A DNA stretch of 64,000 bases from Sphingomonas sp. Leaf34 (GTDB taxonomy: Bacteria > Pseudomonadota > Alphaproteobacteria > Sphingomonadales > Sphingomonadaceae): NCBI RefSeq assembly GCF_001421805.1, contig NZ_LMLC01000005.1, positions 372,001 through 436,000 of the forward strand, given 5' to 3'. Below are positions 1 through 8,579 of the stretch, piece by piece. The position numbers and the translations under genes are program-made. Below the pieces are notes generated by a model that worked only from the letters and a program-made list of their open reading frames with translations, did not search any database and was not told the DNA's origin. Numbering within the stretch: position 1 is the stretch's first letter; each line of letters opens with the position of its first letter.

Positions 1-47
1 TGCAGAGCGGCGTCTGGCGCTATAGCGACACGGCTTCAGGAGGATGC

Positions 48-1124
48 ATGACCGCACGTAAGATAATTCCCGTAATACTTTCAGGCGGTTCCGGCACCAG
101 ACTCTGGCCGATGTCGCGCCCCGAAATGCCCAAGCAGATGCTCGCGCTGACCGCGGACGAAACAATGCTCCAACTGACCGCCTCGCGCGCGACCGGCGGA
201 CGCTTCGTTGCGCCGATCGTGGTCGCCAATGCGCGTCACGCCGATCTGGTCGAGCAGCAACTCGCCGCGGCGGGGGCGACCCCGCAAGCCCTGATCCTCG
301 AACCCGCCGGTCGTAACACCGCGCCGGCGATCGCGCTCGCCGCGATCGCCGCCGGCGGCGGTGGCGACGCACTTCTCGTAATGCCATCCGACCACGTCAT
401 CGGCGACGTTGCCGCCTTTCATGCCGCGATCGAGGCAGCGATGCCGCTCGTCACGCAGGGTTGGCTCGTCACCTTCGGGATCGCGCCCGACGCACCCGAG
501 ACCGGCTATGGCTGGATACAGATCGGCGACGAGTTGCAGCCCGGCGTCAACCGCGTCGCGCGGTTCGTCGAGAAGCCCCCGCTCGACAAAGCGCAGTCGA
601 TGCTGGCGAGCGGCGATCATGCCTGGAACGGCGGAATCTTCCTGTTCCAAGCGGACGCCTATCTCGAGGCGCTCGCGCAGTTCGATCCGGGCATCCTGAC
701 CGCGACGCAGGAGGCGATGGACAAGGCGCATACCGAGGGCATGCGGATCTACCCGGACGCGGCTGCCTTTGCCGCCTCACCCGATGATTCGATCGACTAT
801 GCGGTGATGGAAAAGGCGGATCGTGTAGCGGTCGTACCGGTCGCGATGGGCTGGAACGACGTTGGCAGCTGGGATGCGCTTCACGCGATCAGCGACACGG
901 ACGGCGATGGCAACGCGCATCGCAGCCACGGCGACGGCAACGTGCTCGCAATCGATACGAAGAACTGCTTCGTCCGCAGCGATGGCGTCCGCGTCTCGTT
1001 GGTCGGCGTCGAGGACCTGATCGTGGTGGCAAGCGGCAACGATGTGCTCATCATGCCACGCGGTCGCAGCCAGGAAGTGAAGAAACTGATCGAGGCGATG
1101 AAGACCGCTGCCCCGACGGGTTGA
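48..1124 (+). CDS. manC: Mannose-1-phosphate guanylyltransferase
   Basis: Converts mannose-1-phosphate and GTP to GDP-mannose in the cytoplasm for polysaccharide and glycan synthesis. The 358-residue protein opens with the nucleotidyltransferase signature GGSGTRLWP at about residues 13-21 and carries the FVEKP sugar-binding motif near residue 174. It is the short form: the C-terminal cupin isomerase domain of bifunctional ManC/AlgA proteins is absent. An AGGAGG-type ribosome site (about 38-44) lies just before the ATG. What lies upstream cannot be seen. The next gene downstream points the opposite way, so manC is the last gene of its transcript. Identity is firm from the motifs; the polysaccharide it serves is not known. 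Confidence 0.93.
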   Translation: MTARKIIPVILSGGSGTRLWPMSRPEMPKQMLALTADETMLQLTASRATGGRFVAPIVVANARHADLVEQQLAAAGATPQALILEPAGRNTAPAIALAAIAAGGGGDALLVMPSDHVIGDVAAFHAAIEAAMPLVTQGWLVTFGIAPDAPETGYGWIQIGDELQPGVNRVARFVEKPPLDKAQSMLASGDHAWNGGIFLFQADAYLEALAQFDPGILTATQEAMDKAHTEGMRIYPDAAAFAASPDDSIDYAVMEKADRVAVVPVAMGWNDVGSWDALHAISDTDGDGNAHRSHGDGNVLAIDTKNCFVRSDGVRVSLVGVEDLIVVASGNDVLIMPRGRSQEVKKLIEAMKTAAPTG

Positions 1125-1169
1125 GAGAGCACTCCGAGGTCGGTCCGGCTGTCCACCGGGCCGATCGGC

Positions 1170-1334
1170 TTATCGTGTCTTGCGCGTCTTCGGCACCTGC
1201 GACAACCGCGTCAAAAGCGTCGGGATATCCTCGGTGATCATCGTATCGGTCGGGGTCTGCCAAGACGAGCGCAGCGTTTCGCCGACAGTGTGCAACCGTG
1301 CGCCAGCGTCACGCCTGGATGTCTCGTTTCGCAC
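1170..1334 (-). CDS. NepR-like short anti-sigma factor (54 aa)
   Basis: A short reading frame starts at GTG 1334, with a GAGG ribosome site five bases upstream, and ends at TAA 1170-1172. The core reads VGETLRSSWQTPTDTMITED, then IPTLLTRLSQVP. It aligns without gaps with the NepR pattern LRSxYQxxxDExIPxxxLxLLxRL: LRS, an aromatic plus Q, D at position 10, I at 13, LL at 20-21 and RL at 23-24. NepR proteins bind the general-stress sigma factor EcfG until phosphorylated PhyR releases it. A GGAAC-N16-GGTT sequence upstream resembles an EcfG promoter. There is no ecfG or phyR nearby, so it would be a stand-alone or paralogous NepR. The call rests on a short motif and is tentative. Confidence 0.5.
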   Translation of the reverse strand: MRNETSRRDAGARLHTVGETLRSSWQTPTDTMITEDIPTLLTRLSQVPKTRKTR

Positions 1335-1403
1335 GTCTACCTCACCTACGCATACATCCGACGACGTCCCAAGGGGTTGAGGATGACGCCGGTTCTCGGC
1401 TCA

Positions 1404-1428
1404 AACCGCCGATATCCGTGCTTGTTCC
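1404..1428 (-). promoter_or_regulatory. Candidate EcfG (general stress) promoter for the NepR-like gene
   Basis: On the minus strand GGAAC (1428-1424) is followed after 16 bases by GGTT (1407-1404). The alphaproteobacterial EcfG consensus is GGAAC-N16/17-CGTT, so there is one mismatch in the -10 box. It lies about 70 bases upstream of the GTG start of the NepR-like gene. Inference only. Confidence 0.35.
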
Positions 1429-1558
1429 AGCGGTTTCGCGCCGCCCCCCTGTTCTGCGCCGATTCCGGTCGCGGACGCGTCGAACGCCAATTCGCGAAGC
1501 GCTGGCGATTTCTACAACGATCGGTCTAGATGCGCGAACGTTACCGGGAGAGTGGGTT

Positions 1559-3370
1559 ATGGATCGTCGTCAGTTCCTCGCATCGGGAGGCGTGGCCGCA
1601 CTTGCCGCCACGTTGCCGTCGTCGGCATTTGCGCAATCGAGCGGCGATACGGCGCTCAACGCGGACTTCGAACGGATCTTCCAGCGCAGCGTGGCGCGAT
1701 CGCCGGAACTCGCAACATCGCTTGGCCTCGACAAGGGGCCGCGCGCGCCGCTGAAAAGCCTGCTCTCGCCGCGCACCGCCGAGAAGCGCGCGAGCGACCT
1801 CGCCGATACCAAGGCGGGCCTTGCCGCGCTTGCGCATTATGATGGCGCCAACCTGTCGCCAGCGGCCAAGCTGAATCTCGAAGTGGTGCGCTATTCGCTG
1901 ACCACGCAAATCGCCGCGCCAGAGAAGTTCGGCATGGACAGCCCGATCCGCCCCTACCGAATTTTCCAGCAGGGCGGCGCCTATTTCCAGGTCCCCGACT
2001 TCCTCAACACCGCGCACACGATCACCGCGACCCCCGATGCCGAAGCGTATCTGGCGCGGCTCGACCAGTTCGGCACCGTGCTCGACCAGGAAAGCGCGAT
2101 GCAGCAGGCCGAGGCGGCGCGCGGCCTGCTCGCACCGGGCTGGTCGCTCGACCTGACGCTCGGCCAGATGCGCAAGCTGCGGGGCCAGCCGGCGGCGACG
2201 TCGAGCATCGTCCAGTCGCTCGTCAAGCGTGCCGCGGCCAAGGGCCTCACCGGCGACTGGCAGGCGCGCGCGACGGCGATCGTCGACCAGAAGGTCTATC
2301 CCGCGCTCGACCGCCAGATCGCGCTGATGGAGAAGCTGAAACCGACGACCAAGCCCGGCGACGGCATCTGGCGCGTGCCGAACGGCGACGCGATCTATGC
2401 GATGGCGCTGAACCAGGCGACGACCACGACGATGAGCCCCGACGAGGTCCACCGCATCGGTCTGGCGCAGGTCGCCGAGATCACCGCGCAGCTCGACACG
2501 ATCCTGAAGTCGCAGGGCTATTCGACCGGCACCGTCGGCGAGCGGCTCGCCAAGCTGAACGTCATGCCCGATCAGCTCTATGCGAACACCGCAGCGGGCC
2601 GGACCGAGCTGATCGGCGGGCTGAACGACGGCATCAAGGCGATGTACGCCAAGCTGCCCCAGGCGTTTTCGCAAGTTCCGACACAGCCGCTCGAGATTCG
2701 TGCGGTGCCGGTCGAGATCGAGGACGGCGCGGCCAACGGCTATTACAACCGCGCCTCGCTCGATGGCAGCCGCCCGGCGATCTACTTCGTCAATCTGAAG
2801 GACGTCGGCGACTGGCCGAAATACACGCTGCCGTCGCTGACCTATCACGAAGGCGTGCCCGGGCATCACCTGCAGATCAGCCTGGCGCAGGAATCGAAGG
2901 ACATTCCGACGCTGCGCAAGATCGGCTTCTTCTCGGCCTATTCGGAAGGCTGGGCGCTGTATGCGGAGCAGCTGGCGGACGAGCTGGGCGCCTATGCGTC
3001 GCCGCTCGAACGCGCAGGCTATCTCCAGTCCTTCCTGTTCCGCGCAACCCGACTGGTGGTCGATACCGGCATCCATGCCAAGCGGTGGAGCCGCGAGAAG
3101 GCGACCGACTATATGGTCGCGACGACCGGCTTCGCACGGCCACGGACGCAGCGTGAGGTGGAGCGCTATTGCACGCAGGCCGGGCAGGCCTGCAGCTACA
3201 AGGTCGGCCACATGGCGTGGACGCGCGCACGGGTGAAGGCGAAGGCCGCACTCGGCGACCGGTTCGACCTCAAGCAGTTCCACGACATCCTCAAGGAAGG
3301 CGCGATGCCGCTCACGATCCTCGAACGCCGCGTGGACGAGCGGATCGCCGCGTTGAAGACGCGGGGGTAA
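1559..3370 (+). CDS. DUF885 family exported metalloprotein
   Basis: A 603-residue protein of the DUF885 family, whose members look like zinc metallopeptidases but are poorly characterised. The frame is open further upstream, but the ATG at 1559 is chosen because a GGGAGAG ribosome site precedes it and it begins a signal peptide (MDRRQFLASGG..., ending ...SSAFA). The double arginine suggests Tat export, as is common in this family. The putative zinc site HEGVPGHH is at residues 430-437. It stands alone and converges on the beta-glucosidase gene, separated by an inverted-repeat pair. Family membership is sure; substrate unknown. Confidence 0.88.
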   Translation: MDRRQFLASGGVAALAATLPSSAFAQSSGDTALNADFERIFQRSVARSPELATSLGLDKGPRAPLKSLLSPRTAEKRASDLADTKAGLAALAHYDGANLSPAAKLNLEVVRYSLTTQIAAPEKFGMDSPIRPYRIFQQGGAYFQVPDFLNTAHTITATPDAEAYLARLDQFGTVLDQESAMQQAEAARGLLAPGWSLDLTLGQMRKLRGQPAATSSIVQSLVKRAAAKGLTGDWQARATAIVDQKVYPALDRQIALMEKLKPTTKPGDGIWRVPNGDAIYAMALNQATTTTMSPDEVHRIGLAQVAEITAQLDTILKSQGYSTGTVGERLAKLNVMPDQLYANTAAGRTELIGGLNDGIKAMYAKLPQAFSQVPTQPLEIRAVPVEIEDGAANGYYNRASLDGSRPAIYFVNLKDVGDWPKYTLPSLTYHEGVPGHHLQISLAQESKDIPTLRKIGFFSAYSEGWALYAEQLADELGAYASPLERAGYLQSFLFRATRLVVDTGIHAKRWSREKATDYMVATTGFARPRTQREVERYCTQAGQACSYKVGHMAWTRARVKAKAALGDRFDLKQFHDILKEGAMPLTILERRVDERIAALKTRG

Positions 3371-3383
3371 ATCAAGCGCGCCA

Positions 3384-3508
3384 ATCCTCCCCCGCCAGGG
3401 GGAGGTGGCACCGAAGGTGACGGAGGGGGGCGGACACGAAACGGCGGTCGCCCTCTCCTCCCCTTCCGTCTGGCAAGCGCCAGCCACCTCCCCCTGGCGG
3501 GGGAGGAT
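3384..3508. repeat. Perfect 26-bp inverted repeat pair between convergent genes
   Basis: The segment 3384-3409 is repeated exactly as its reverse complement at 3483-3508. Each arm holds its own small palindrome (CCTCCCCC...GGGGGAGG). The 73-bp spacer is G/C-rich. The core CCCCCGCCAGGGGGAGG occurs again at 59616-59632, so this is a dispersed REP-like family. Sitting between two stop codons, it may also act as a two-way transcription barrier. Confidence 0.8.
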
Positions 3509-3515
3509 GAGTGGG

Positions 3516-5828
3516 TTACTTGCCGGTGCGATCTAGCGTCTGCGCGGCGATCTGCACCTTTACCGTCTGCACGACATCCGCCGCCGACGTCGCCAGCATC
3601 ACGCTGTATTCGCCGCCTGCGATACGCCACCCGCCGCTCGCCACGTCGAACGTCGCGAGCAGGCGTGGATCGATCGTGACCGATACGGTCTGCTCGGTGC
3701 CCGGTGCGAGATCGACCTTGCGGAACGCGCCCAGCCGCTTCGGCGATTCCCAGCCCGCGCCCGACACATAGACCTGCGCGACCGCCTTGCCTTGCACGGC
3801 GCCGGTGTTCTTCACGTTGAACCCGGCCTTGATGCCCTTCCCATCCGCTGCGGCGGTCAGCCCGCTCATCGCGAAGCTGGTGTAGGAGAGCCCGTAGCCG
3901 AACGGGAACAGCGGCTTGGCGCCGGTCTTGTCGAACCATTTATAGCCGACGGCCGCACCCTCGATGTCGTAATTGCCCATCGGGTGCGAATCGCGGTCGA
4001 GCTTGGGATCGCCCTCCAGCACCGGCCGCGGCGTCTGCGCGAGCGATGCGGGGAAGGTGGCGGGCAGATGACCCGACGGATTGACCGCGCCGGTCAGCAC
4101 GCGCGCGATCGCCTCGCCGCCTGCCGTGCCCGGATACCACGCCTCCAGCACCGCGCCGACCTTGCCCAGCCACGGCATGACCACCGGGCCGCCGGTCTCG
4201 AGGACCACGACGGTCTTCTTGTTCGCGCGCGCGACCGCATCGATCAGCGCGTTCTGGCCATCGGGCAGGTTGAGATCGGGCACGTCGATCGACTCGCCGG
4301 TCCACTGCTCGCCGAACACGACGACGACGTCCGCCGTGCGCGCCGCCGCAGCTGCGGCCTTCACGTCCTTGCCGTCGAGATAGGTGACGGTCGCGCCGGT
4401 CCGCGCCTGCAACGCCTTCATCGGCGACGAGGCGTGATAGGTCTTGGGGCCGGGGAACCCGCTCGGGAACGCGTCCGGCACGACGAGGCCGTTGGTCGGC
4501 GCGTTGTGCGAATAGACCTGGCTCGAGCCGCCGCCCGACAGCACGCCGACATCGGCATGCGCGCCGATCAGCAGGATCGACTTGGCGGTCTTGGCGATCG
4601 GCAACAGCCCGGCGGTGGTCTTGAGCAGGACGATGCCCTCCTCGGCATCGGCGCGCGTGACGGCGGCGTGCGCCGCATAGTCGATCTTGGTCGCCTGGTC
4701 GCCGGTCACGACCGTGTCGAACGCGCCGACCGAGACCATGCCCCACAGCACGCGCCGCGCCATGTCGGTCGCGCGCGCCTCGCTGACATGGCCGTTGTTG
4801 ACCGCCTCGCGCAGCGCATCGGCGAAGTAGGCGGAGCGATCGAACGCCCAGCCCGATTGCTGGTCGAGCCCGGCATTGGCCGCCTCGCTGGTCGAATGCG
4901 TCGCGCCCCAATCGGACATGACATAGCCCTTGAAGCCCCAGTCGCGCTTGAGGACTTTATTCAGCAGCCAGTCGTTCTCGCACGCATAATGGCCGTTCAC
5001 GCGGTTGTACGCGCACATCACCGAGCCGGGCTGGCCCACTTCGTTGGCGATCTCGAACGCGAGCAGGTCGGACTGGCGCGCGGCCTGTTCGCCGATCCTG
5101 TGATCAATGTTGTTGCGGTTCGTCTCCTGTCCGTTGAACGCGTAATGCTTCATCGTCGACACGACATGCTGCGACTGGATCCCCTTGATCTCGTGGCCGG
5201 TGATGACGCCCGCCAGCAACGGATCCTCGCCGCCATATTCGAAATTGCGTCCGTTGCGCGGTTCGCGCGTCAGGTTCATCCCGCCGGCGAGCTGGACGTT
5301 GAAGCCCGACAGGAACGCCTCCCGGCCAATCATCGCGCCGCCTGCCTGTGCGAGCTCGGGGTTCCAGGTCGCCGCGGTCGCGATCCCCGACGGCAGCGAG
5401 GTGCGTAGGCGCGGCGTCGGGCCGCGCTGGCTGGCGACGCCGACGCCGGCATCGGTCTGCCACTGGTTGGGGATGCCCAGCCGCGGGATACCGGGGACGA
5501 TCCCGGCCGAGGCGGCCAGACCGTCCTTGGGATAGACCCAGTTCTTGATCGGCGTCTTCAGCCAGTCGGCGCTGGTCGCGAAGTAACCGAAGGTGAGCTG
5601 CAGCTTCTCGTCGAGCGTCATCTGCTTGAGCAGCAGGTCGACACGCGCGTCCGCACTCAGACTCGTATCCATCCATGGCCGCGCCTGGGGCGCCTGGGTC
5701 CGCGCTGCCGCGGCGGCGGGCGCGTTGTTGGTCGTCTGCGCCACTGCCGGAGACAGCGCGGCAAGGATCAGCACCGCCGAGCCCGCAAGACGTCGTCCGA
5801 TAGGTGCCTTGGTGCCGGATGCGATCAT
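3516..5828 (-). CDS. bglX: Glycoside hydrolase family 3 beta-glucosidase
   Basis: A 770-residue exported GH3 enzyme expected to release terminal beta-linked glucose (or related sugars) from oligosaccharides in the periplasm. A signal peptide ends near ...LSPAVAQ. The N-terminal catalytic barrel carries KHYAFNGQE and the nucleophile motif GYVMSDWGATH with Asp306. The GH3 C-terminal domain follows, with VVVFGEQWTGES, and the protein ends in a fibronectin III-like domain (FPFGYGLSYTSF, then the conserved beta-strands). Length is normal for the BglX group. It is transcribed alone, converging with the DUF885 gene. The gene symbol is by family; substrate specificity cannot be read from sequence. 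Confidence 0.9.
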   Translation of the reverse strand: MIASGTKAPIGRRLAGSAVLILAALSPAVAQTTNNAPAAAAARTQAPQARPWMDTSLSADARVDLLLKQMTLDEKLQLTFGYFATSADWLKTPIKNWVYPKDGLAASAGIVPGIPRLGIPNQWQTDAGVGVASQRGPTPRLRTSLPSGIATAATWNPELAQAGGAMIGREAFLSGFNVQLAGGMNLTREPRNGRNFEYGGEDPLLAGVITGHEIKGIQSQHVVSTMKHYAFNGQETNRNNIDHRIGEQAARQSDLLAFEIANEVGQPGSVMCAYNRVNGHYACENDWLLNKVLKRDWGFKGYVMSDWGATHSTSEAANAGLDQQSGWAFDRSAYFADALREAVNNGHVSEARATDMARRVLWGMVSVGAFDTVVTGDQATKIDYAAHAAVTRADAEEGIVLLKTTAGLLPIAKTAKSILLIGAHADVGVLSGGGSSQVYSHNAPTNGLVVPDAFPSGFPGPKTYHASSPMKALQARTGATVTYLDGKDVKAAAAAARTADVVVVFGEQWTGESIDVPDLNLPDGQNALIDAVARANKKTVVVLETGGPVVMPWLGKVGAVLEAWYPGTAGGEAIARVLTGAVNPSGHLPATFPASLAQTPRPVLEGDPKLDRDSHPMGNYDIEGAAVGYKWFDKTGAKPLFPFGYGLSYTSFAMSGLTAAADGKGIKAGFNVKNTGAVQGKAVAQVYVSGAGWESPKRLGAFRKVDLAPGTEQTVSVTIDPRLLATFDVASGGWRIAGGEYSVMLATSAADVVQTVKVQIAAQTLDRTGK

Positions 5829-6095
5829 GAACGTCTTCTTTCTTGCTGCAGTCTGCGCTCGGATACGCGGTGCCGCCGTCGTCGCCTAGAGGCTGGCGAC
5901 GATCATGCTGCACTGGTGGTTCGATGAGACGATTCATCACCCAATATTTAACGTATAGCAATGACCATGATCTTTGCTCCATGGATCAGAGTATTTCTGT
6001 GCACGATTTTACAAAGTTTGCATCCTAAATCCCCGGAAGATGGTTGAACCCAGTGTCCGACGTTGTTACGGCGTAGCCAGCCAATGGAGCTTGAA

Positions 6096-6608
6096 ATGAC
6101 TGAAGATGCTACCGACCTCAATGCCATCGAACTCGCCACCGAACTGACCATTGCCTGGCTCGGAAATCCCAATACGCGCAGCTCGGCCGATGACGTGCCT
6201 GCCTTTCTGGGCAAGATGCATGATACCGTCGCCGCATTGCTAAGCGCTACCACGGAACCCGAACCGGTCGAAGCACCCACTGAATATACGCCCGCCGTGT
6301 CGGTGCGGAAGTCGCTGGCGTCGAAGGATCACATCATTTCGATGATCGACGGAAAGTCGTACAAGACTTTGCGCCGTCACCTCGCGACGCACGGTATGAC
6401 GCCCGCTGAGTACCGCGAACGCTATGGCCTGAAGCCCGATTATCCGATGGTCGCCGAGAATTATTCCGAGAGCCGTCGCGCCATGGCGAAGAAGATCGGG
6501 CTGGGTCGCAAGCCCGGTGCCCGCAAGACCGATGGTCCCGCCGCCACCGCCGCCGCCGCGCCTGCCGCGACGACGCGCAAGCGCAAGACCGAGACCGCCG
6601 CGGCCTGA
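6096..6608 (+). CDS. mucR: MucR/Ros family transcriptional regulator without the zinc cysteines
   Basis: DNA-binding regulator of the alphaproteobacterial Ros/MucR family, which controls exopolysaccharide, motility and cell-cycle genes. The start at 6096 has a GGAG site six bases upstream; an in-frame upstream TTG is not needed. Of 170 residues, the N-terminal part (NAIELATELTIAWLGNPNTR) matches the MucR oligomerisation region. The DNA-binding part (about 95-150) holds SMIDGKSYKTLRRHLATHG and YPMVAENYSESRRAMAKKIG. The normal zinc-binding Cys is Ser here and the protein has no Cys at all, so the fold probably does not need zinc. It is adjacent to motB and the flagellar cluster, a plausible target. 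Confidence 0.9.
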   Translation: MTEDATDLNAIELATELTIAWLGNPNTRSSADDVPAFLGKMHDTVAALLSATTEPEPVEAPTEYTPAVSVRKSLASKDHIISMIDGKSYKTLRRHLATHGMTPAEYRERYGLKPDYPMVAENYSESRRAMAKKIGLGRKPGARKTDGPAATAAAAPAATTRKRKTETAAA

Positions 6609-6631
6609 TCCGCGGCGCCGTCTATGGCACG

Positions 6632-6665
6632 AAAAAGACCGGCGTCTCGCGACGCCGGTCTTTTT
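6632..6665. terminator. Bidirectional rho-independent terminator
   Basis: A 15-bp perfect stem (6632-6646 with 6651-6665) with a TCGC loop. The stem ends in A5 on one side and T5 on the other, so it can stop transcription of mucR (plus) and motB (minus), which converge here. Confidence 0.9.
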
Positions 6666-6695
6666 GTCGATCTGAGGGTGGGCTGACGGGGTGCG

Positions 6696-7601
6696 TTACT
6701 TGCCGAACGTTCCTCGCCGATAAAGCAGCGTGATCGCGACGCGGCGGTTACGCGGATCGGCCGGGTCGTTGATGATCAGCGGTTCGCGGTCGGCAACACC
6801 CTCGATCCGCTCAAAGCTTCGCTCGGGGGTGCCCCCCGCCAGCAGGCGACGGCGGGTCGCCTCGGCACGACCGGACGAGAGCATCCAGTTGTTCATCGCG
6901 CGCGGGTCGCCGTAAGGCACGCTGTCGGTGTGGCCACGGATCATGATCGGGTTCTGCATCCCCCGGACCGATCCCGCGATCATTCCGATCAGCGCCGCCG
7001 CCTCCGGATCGAGCGCGGTGGTACCGCTGGCAAACATCGAGTAATTGGCGTCGTCGACCAGGTCGATCCGCATCCCGTCCTGCGTCGGCACGAAGCGGAC
7101 ATGGCTTTGCAACCGCGACATTCGCGCATTGCCAGACATTTCACCGAGCACGCGCCGACGCAACGCCTGAAAGTTCTTCTGGTCTTCCTTCGTCATCGCG
7201 GTGCGGTTCTTCAGCGAGCCCTTGGAACCGGTGCCAGCGGACGGTCCACCCAGCCCGGCATCGGGAATCGCGAGCTGCGCCATGCTGGTCTGGCCGGGTT
7301 TGGGACCGATGCGATTCTTGTCGAGGATCGATTCGCCGCCGAACAGCCCGCCGCCGCCGATCCCGAGCGAGCGCGTGTTGAGGATGGTCGGTGCGAAGTA
7401 ATCGGCGATGCCCTTGCGCTGTTTCTCGGTGGTCGCGCCGACGATCCACAGCAACAGGAAGAACGCCATCATCGCGGTCACGAAATCGGCATAGGCAACC
7501 TTCCACGCGCCGCCATGATGGCCGCCATGCCCCTCAATATAGATCTTCTTGACGATGATCTTCGGCGGCTGGTTGGTGCCGTGCGGCGCGCGTGCGGCCA
7601 C
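6696..7601 (-). CDS. motB: Flagellar motor stator protein MotB
   Basis: Stator subunit that anchors the proton channel to peptidoglycan. The 301 residues include one N-terminal membrane helix (YADFVTAMMAFFLLLW) with the proton-carrying Asp39 and the plug region after it. A linker follows, then a C-terminal OmpA-like peptidoglycan-binding domain (GHTDSVPYG around residue 220, NRRVAI near the end). It follows motA with a four-base gap on the same strand, and the pair lies downstream of flgL. Upstream terminator and strand place it at the end of the flagellar minus-strand transcript. All family hallmarks are present. Confidence 0.96.
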   Translation of the reverse strand: MAARAPHGTNQPPKIIVKKIYIEGHGGHHGGAWKVAYADFVTAMMAFFLLLWIVGATTEKQRKGIADYFAPTILNTRSLGIGGGGLFGGESILDKNRIGPKPGQTSMAQLAIPDAGLGGPSAGTGSKGSLKNRTAMTKEDQKNFQALRRRVLGEMSGNARMSRLQSHVRFVPTQDGMRIDLVDDANYSMFASGTTALDPEAAALIGMIAGSVRGMQNPIMIRGHTDSVPYGDPRAMNNWMLSSGRAEATRRRLLAGGTPERSFERIEGVADREPLIINDPADPRNRRVAITLLYRRGTFGK

Positions 7602-7605
7602 CGGA

Positions 7606-8469
7606 TTACTTCCCTCTCAGCCCGTCGAAGACTTCGGCGAAGCCCGGCTGGTTCTTGTGCGCGATCCCCGAGCGCGCGGCCTCGATCACCAGCGGCTGCG
7701 GGTGCCCGTGCAGCGAGGCGATAATGATCTGCTTGACGACGATGTAGATCGACGCGTCGGCGTCGAGCACCTGCTTCAGCCGGTTTGCGAGGGGGGCCAC
7801 CATGCCGTACGCCAACAGCACGCCCATGAACGTGCCGACCAGCGCCGAGCCGATCATGGCGCCCAGGATCGATGGCGGCTTGTCGATCGAGCCCATCGTC
7901 TTCACCACGCCAAGCACCGCGGCGACGATGCCCAGCGCGGGCAACGCATCGGCGAGGCTGGCGAGCGTGCCGTGCGCGGCCTCCTCCTCGTGGTGATGCG
8001 TCTTGATCGAGTGATCCATCACCTCCTCGACCGCGTGCACGTCGAGCGTGCCCGACGATACGACGACCAGGCGCAGCGTGTCCGCGATCAGGTTGACGAG
8101 CGCATGGTCCTTCAGGAGCTTGGGATATTCGGCGAAGACCGCGGAGGACTGCGGATCCTCGACATGCGGCTCGAGCGCGATCGGACCGTCCATGCGGAGC
8201 ATCTTCATCAGCTTGCTGACGAGGAAGATGACGTCGAGATAGTCCTGCTTCTTGTACTTCGGACCCTTGAAGACCTTTCCCAGGCCCGCGCCGAGGCCTT
8301 TGAGCTCCTTGCCCGAATTGCCGATGATCAGCGCGCCGGCGGCGGCGCCGCCGATGATCAGCATTTCGTGCGGGATAGCCTCCATGACGGGGCCGAGCGC
8401 ACCGCCGGTGAAGGCGAATCCGCCGAACACCATGACGAGCAGAACGACGATGCCGATGACCGGAAACAT
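7606..8469 (-). CDS. motA: Flagellar motor stator protein MotA
   Basis: Proton-channel subunit of the flagellar stator; couples proton flow to rotor torque at FliG. At 287 residues it is full length for MotA, with four membrane helices: two near the N-terminus (FPVIGIVVLLVMVFGGF; MLIIGGAAAGALIIG), a large cytoplasmic loop, then LGIVAAVLGVVKTMG and ALVGTFMGVLLAYGMVAPLA, which includes the conserved Pro. It is cotranscribed with motB. The gap of 110 bases to flgL leaves room for its own promoter; a weak sigma-54-like site lies at 8501-8515. Confidence 0.96.
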   Translation of the reverse strand: MFPVIGIVVLLVMVFGGFAFTGGALGPVMEAIPHEMLIIGGAAAGALIIGNSGKELKGLGAGLGKVFKGPKYKKQDYLDVIFLVSKLMKMLRMDGPIALEPHVEDPQSSAVFAEYPKLLKDHALVNLIADTLRLVVVSSGTLDVHAVEEVMDHSIKTHHHEEEAAHGTLASLADALPALGIVAAVLGVVKTMGSIDKPPSILGAMIGSALVGTFMGVLLAYGMVAPLANRLKQVLDADASIYIVVKQIIIASLHGHPQPLVIEAARSGIAHKNQPGFAEVFDGLRGK

Positions 8470-8500
8470 GGTGTGCGAAATTCCCCCTGGGCCGACAGCG

Positions 8501-8515
8501 GCATTAGCGTAGCCA
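8501..8515 (-). promoter_or_regulatory. Weak sigma-54-like site upstream of motA
   Basis: The minus strand reads TGGCTACGCTAATGC: GG and GC separated by ten bases as required for RpoN, with the middle differing from TGGCACG-N4-TTGC. It would give a leader of about 20 bases before motA. Support comes mainly from the better sites elsewhere in the locus. Confidence 0.35.
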
Positions 8516-8579
8516 GAGAATTAACCGGATTTCGTAGCCAACCGGTTACCAAGGCGCCCCTGCGCGCCAATTAAATCGC

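Noticed and set aside
1..51. End of an upstream gene before manC
   Set aside because: Two frames are open and could end at TAG 23-25 or at TGA 49-51; too short to decide or name.
1541..3487. Long minus-strand frame opposite the DUF885 gene
   Set aside because: Arg/Leu-rich GC-bias shadow of a well-supported gene, no family features.
5924..6028. 34-codon frame upstream of mucR
   Set aside because: AT-rich promoter region, no ribosome site and no recognisable product.
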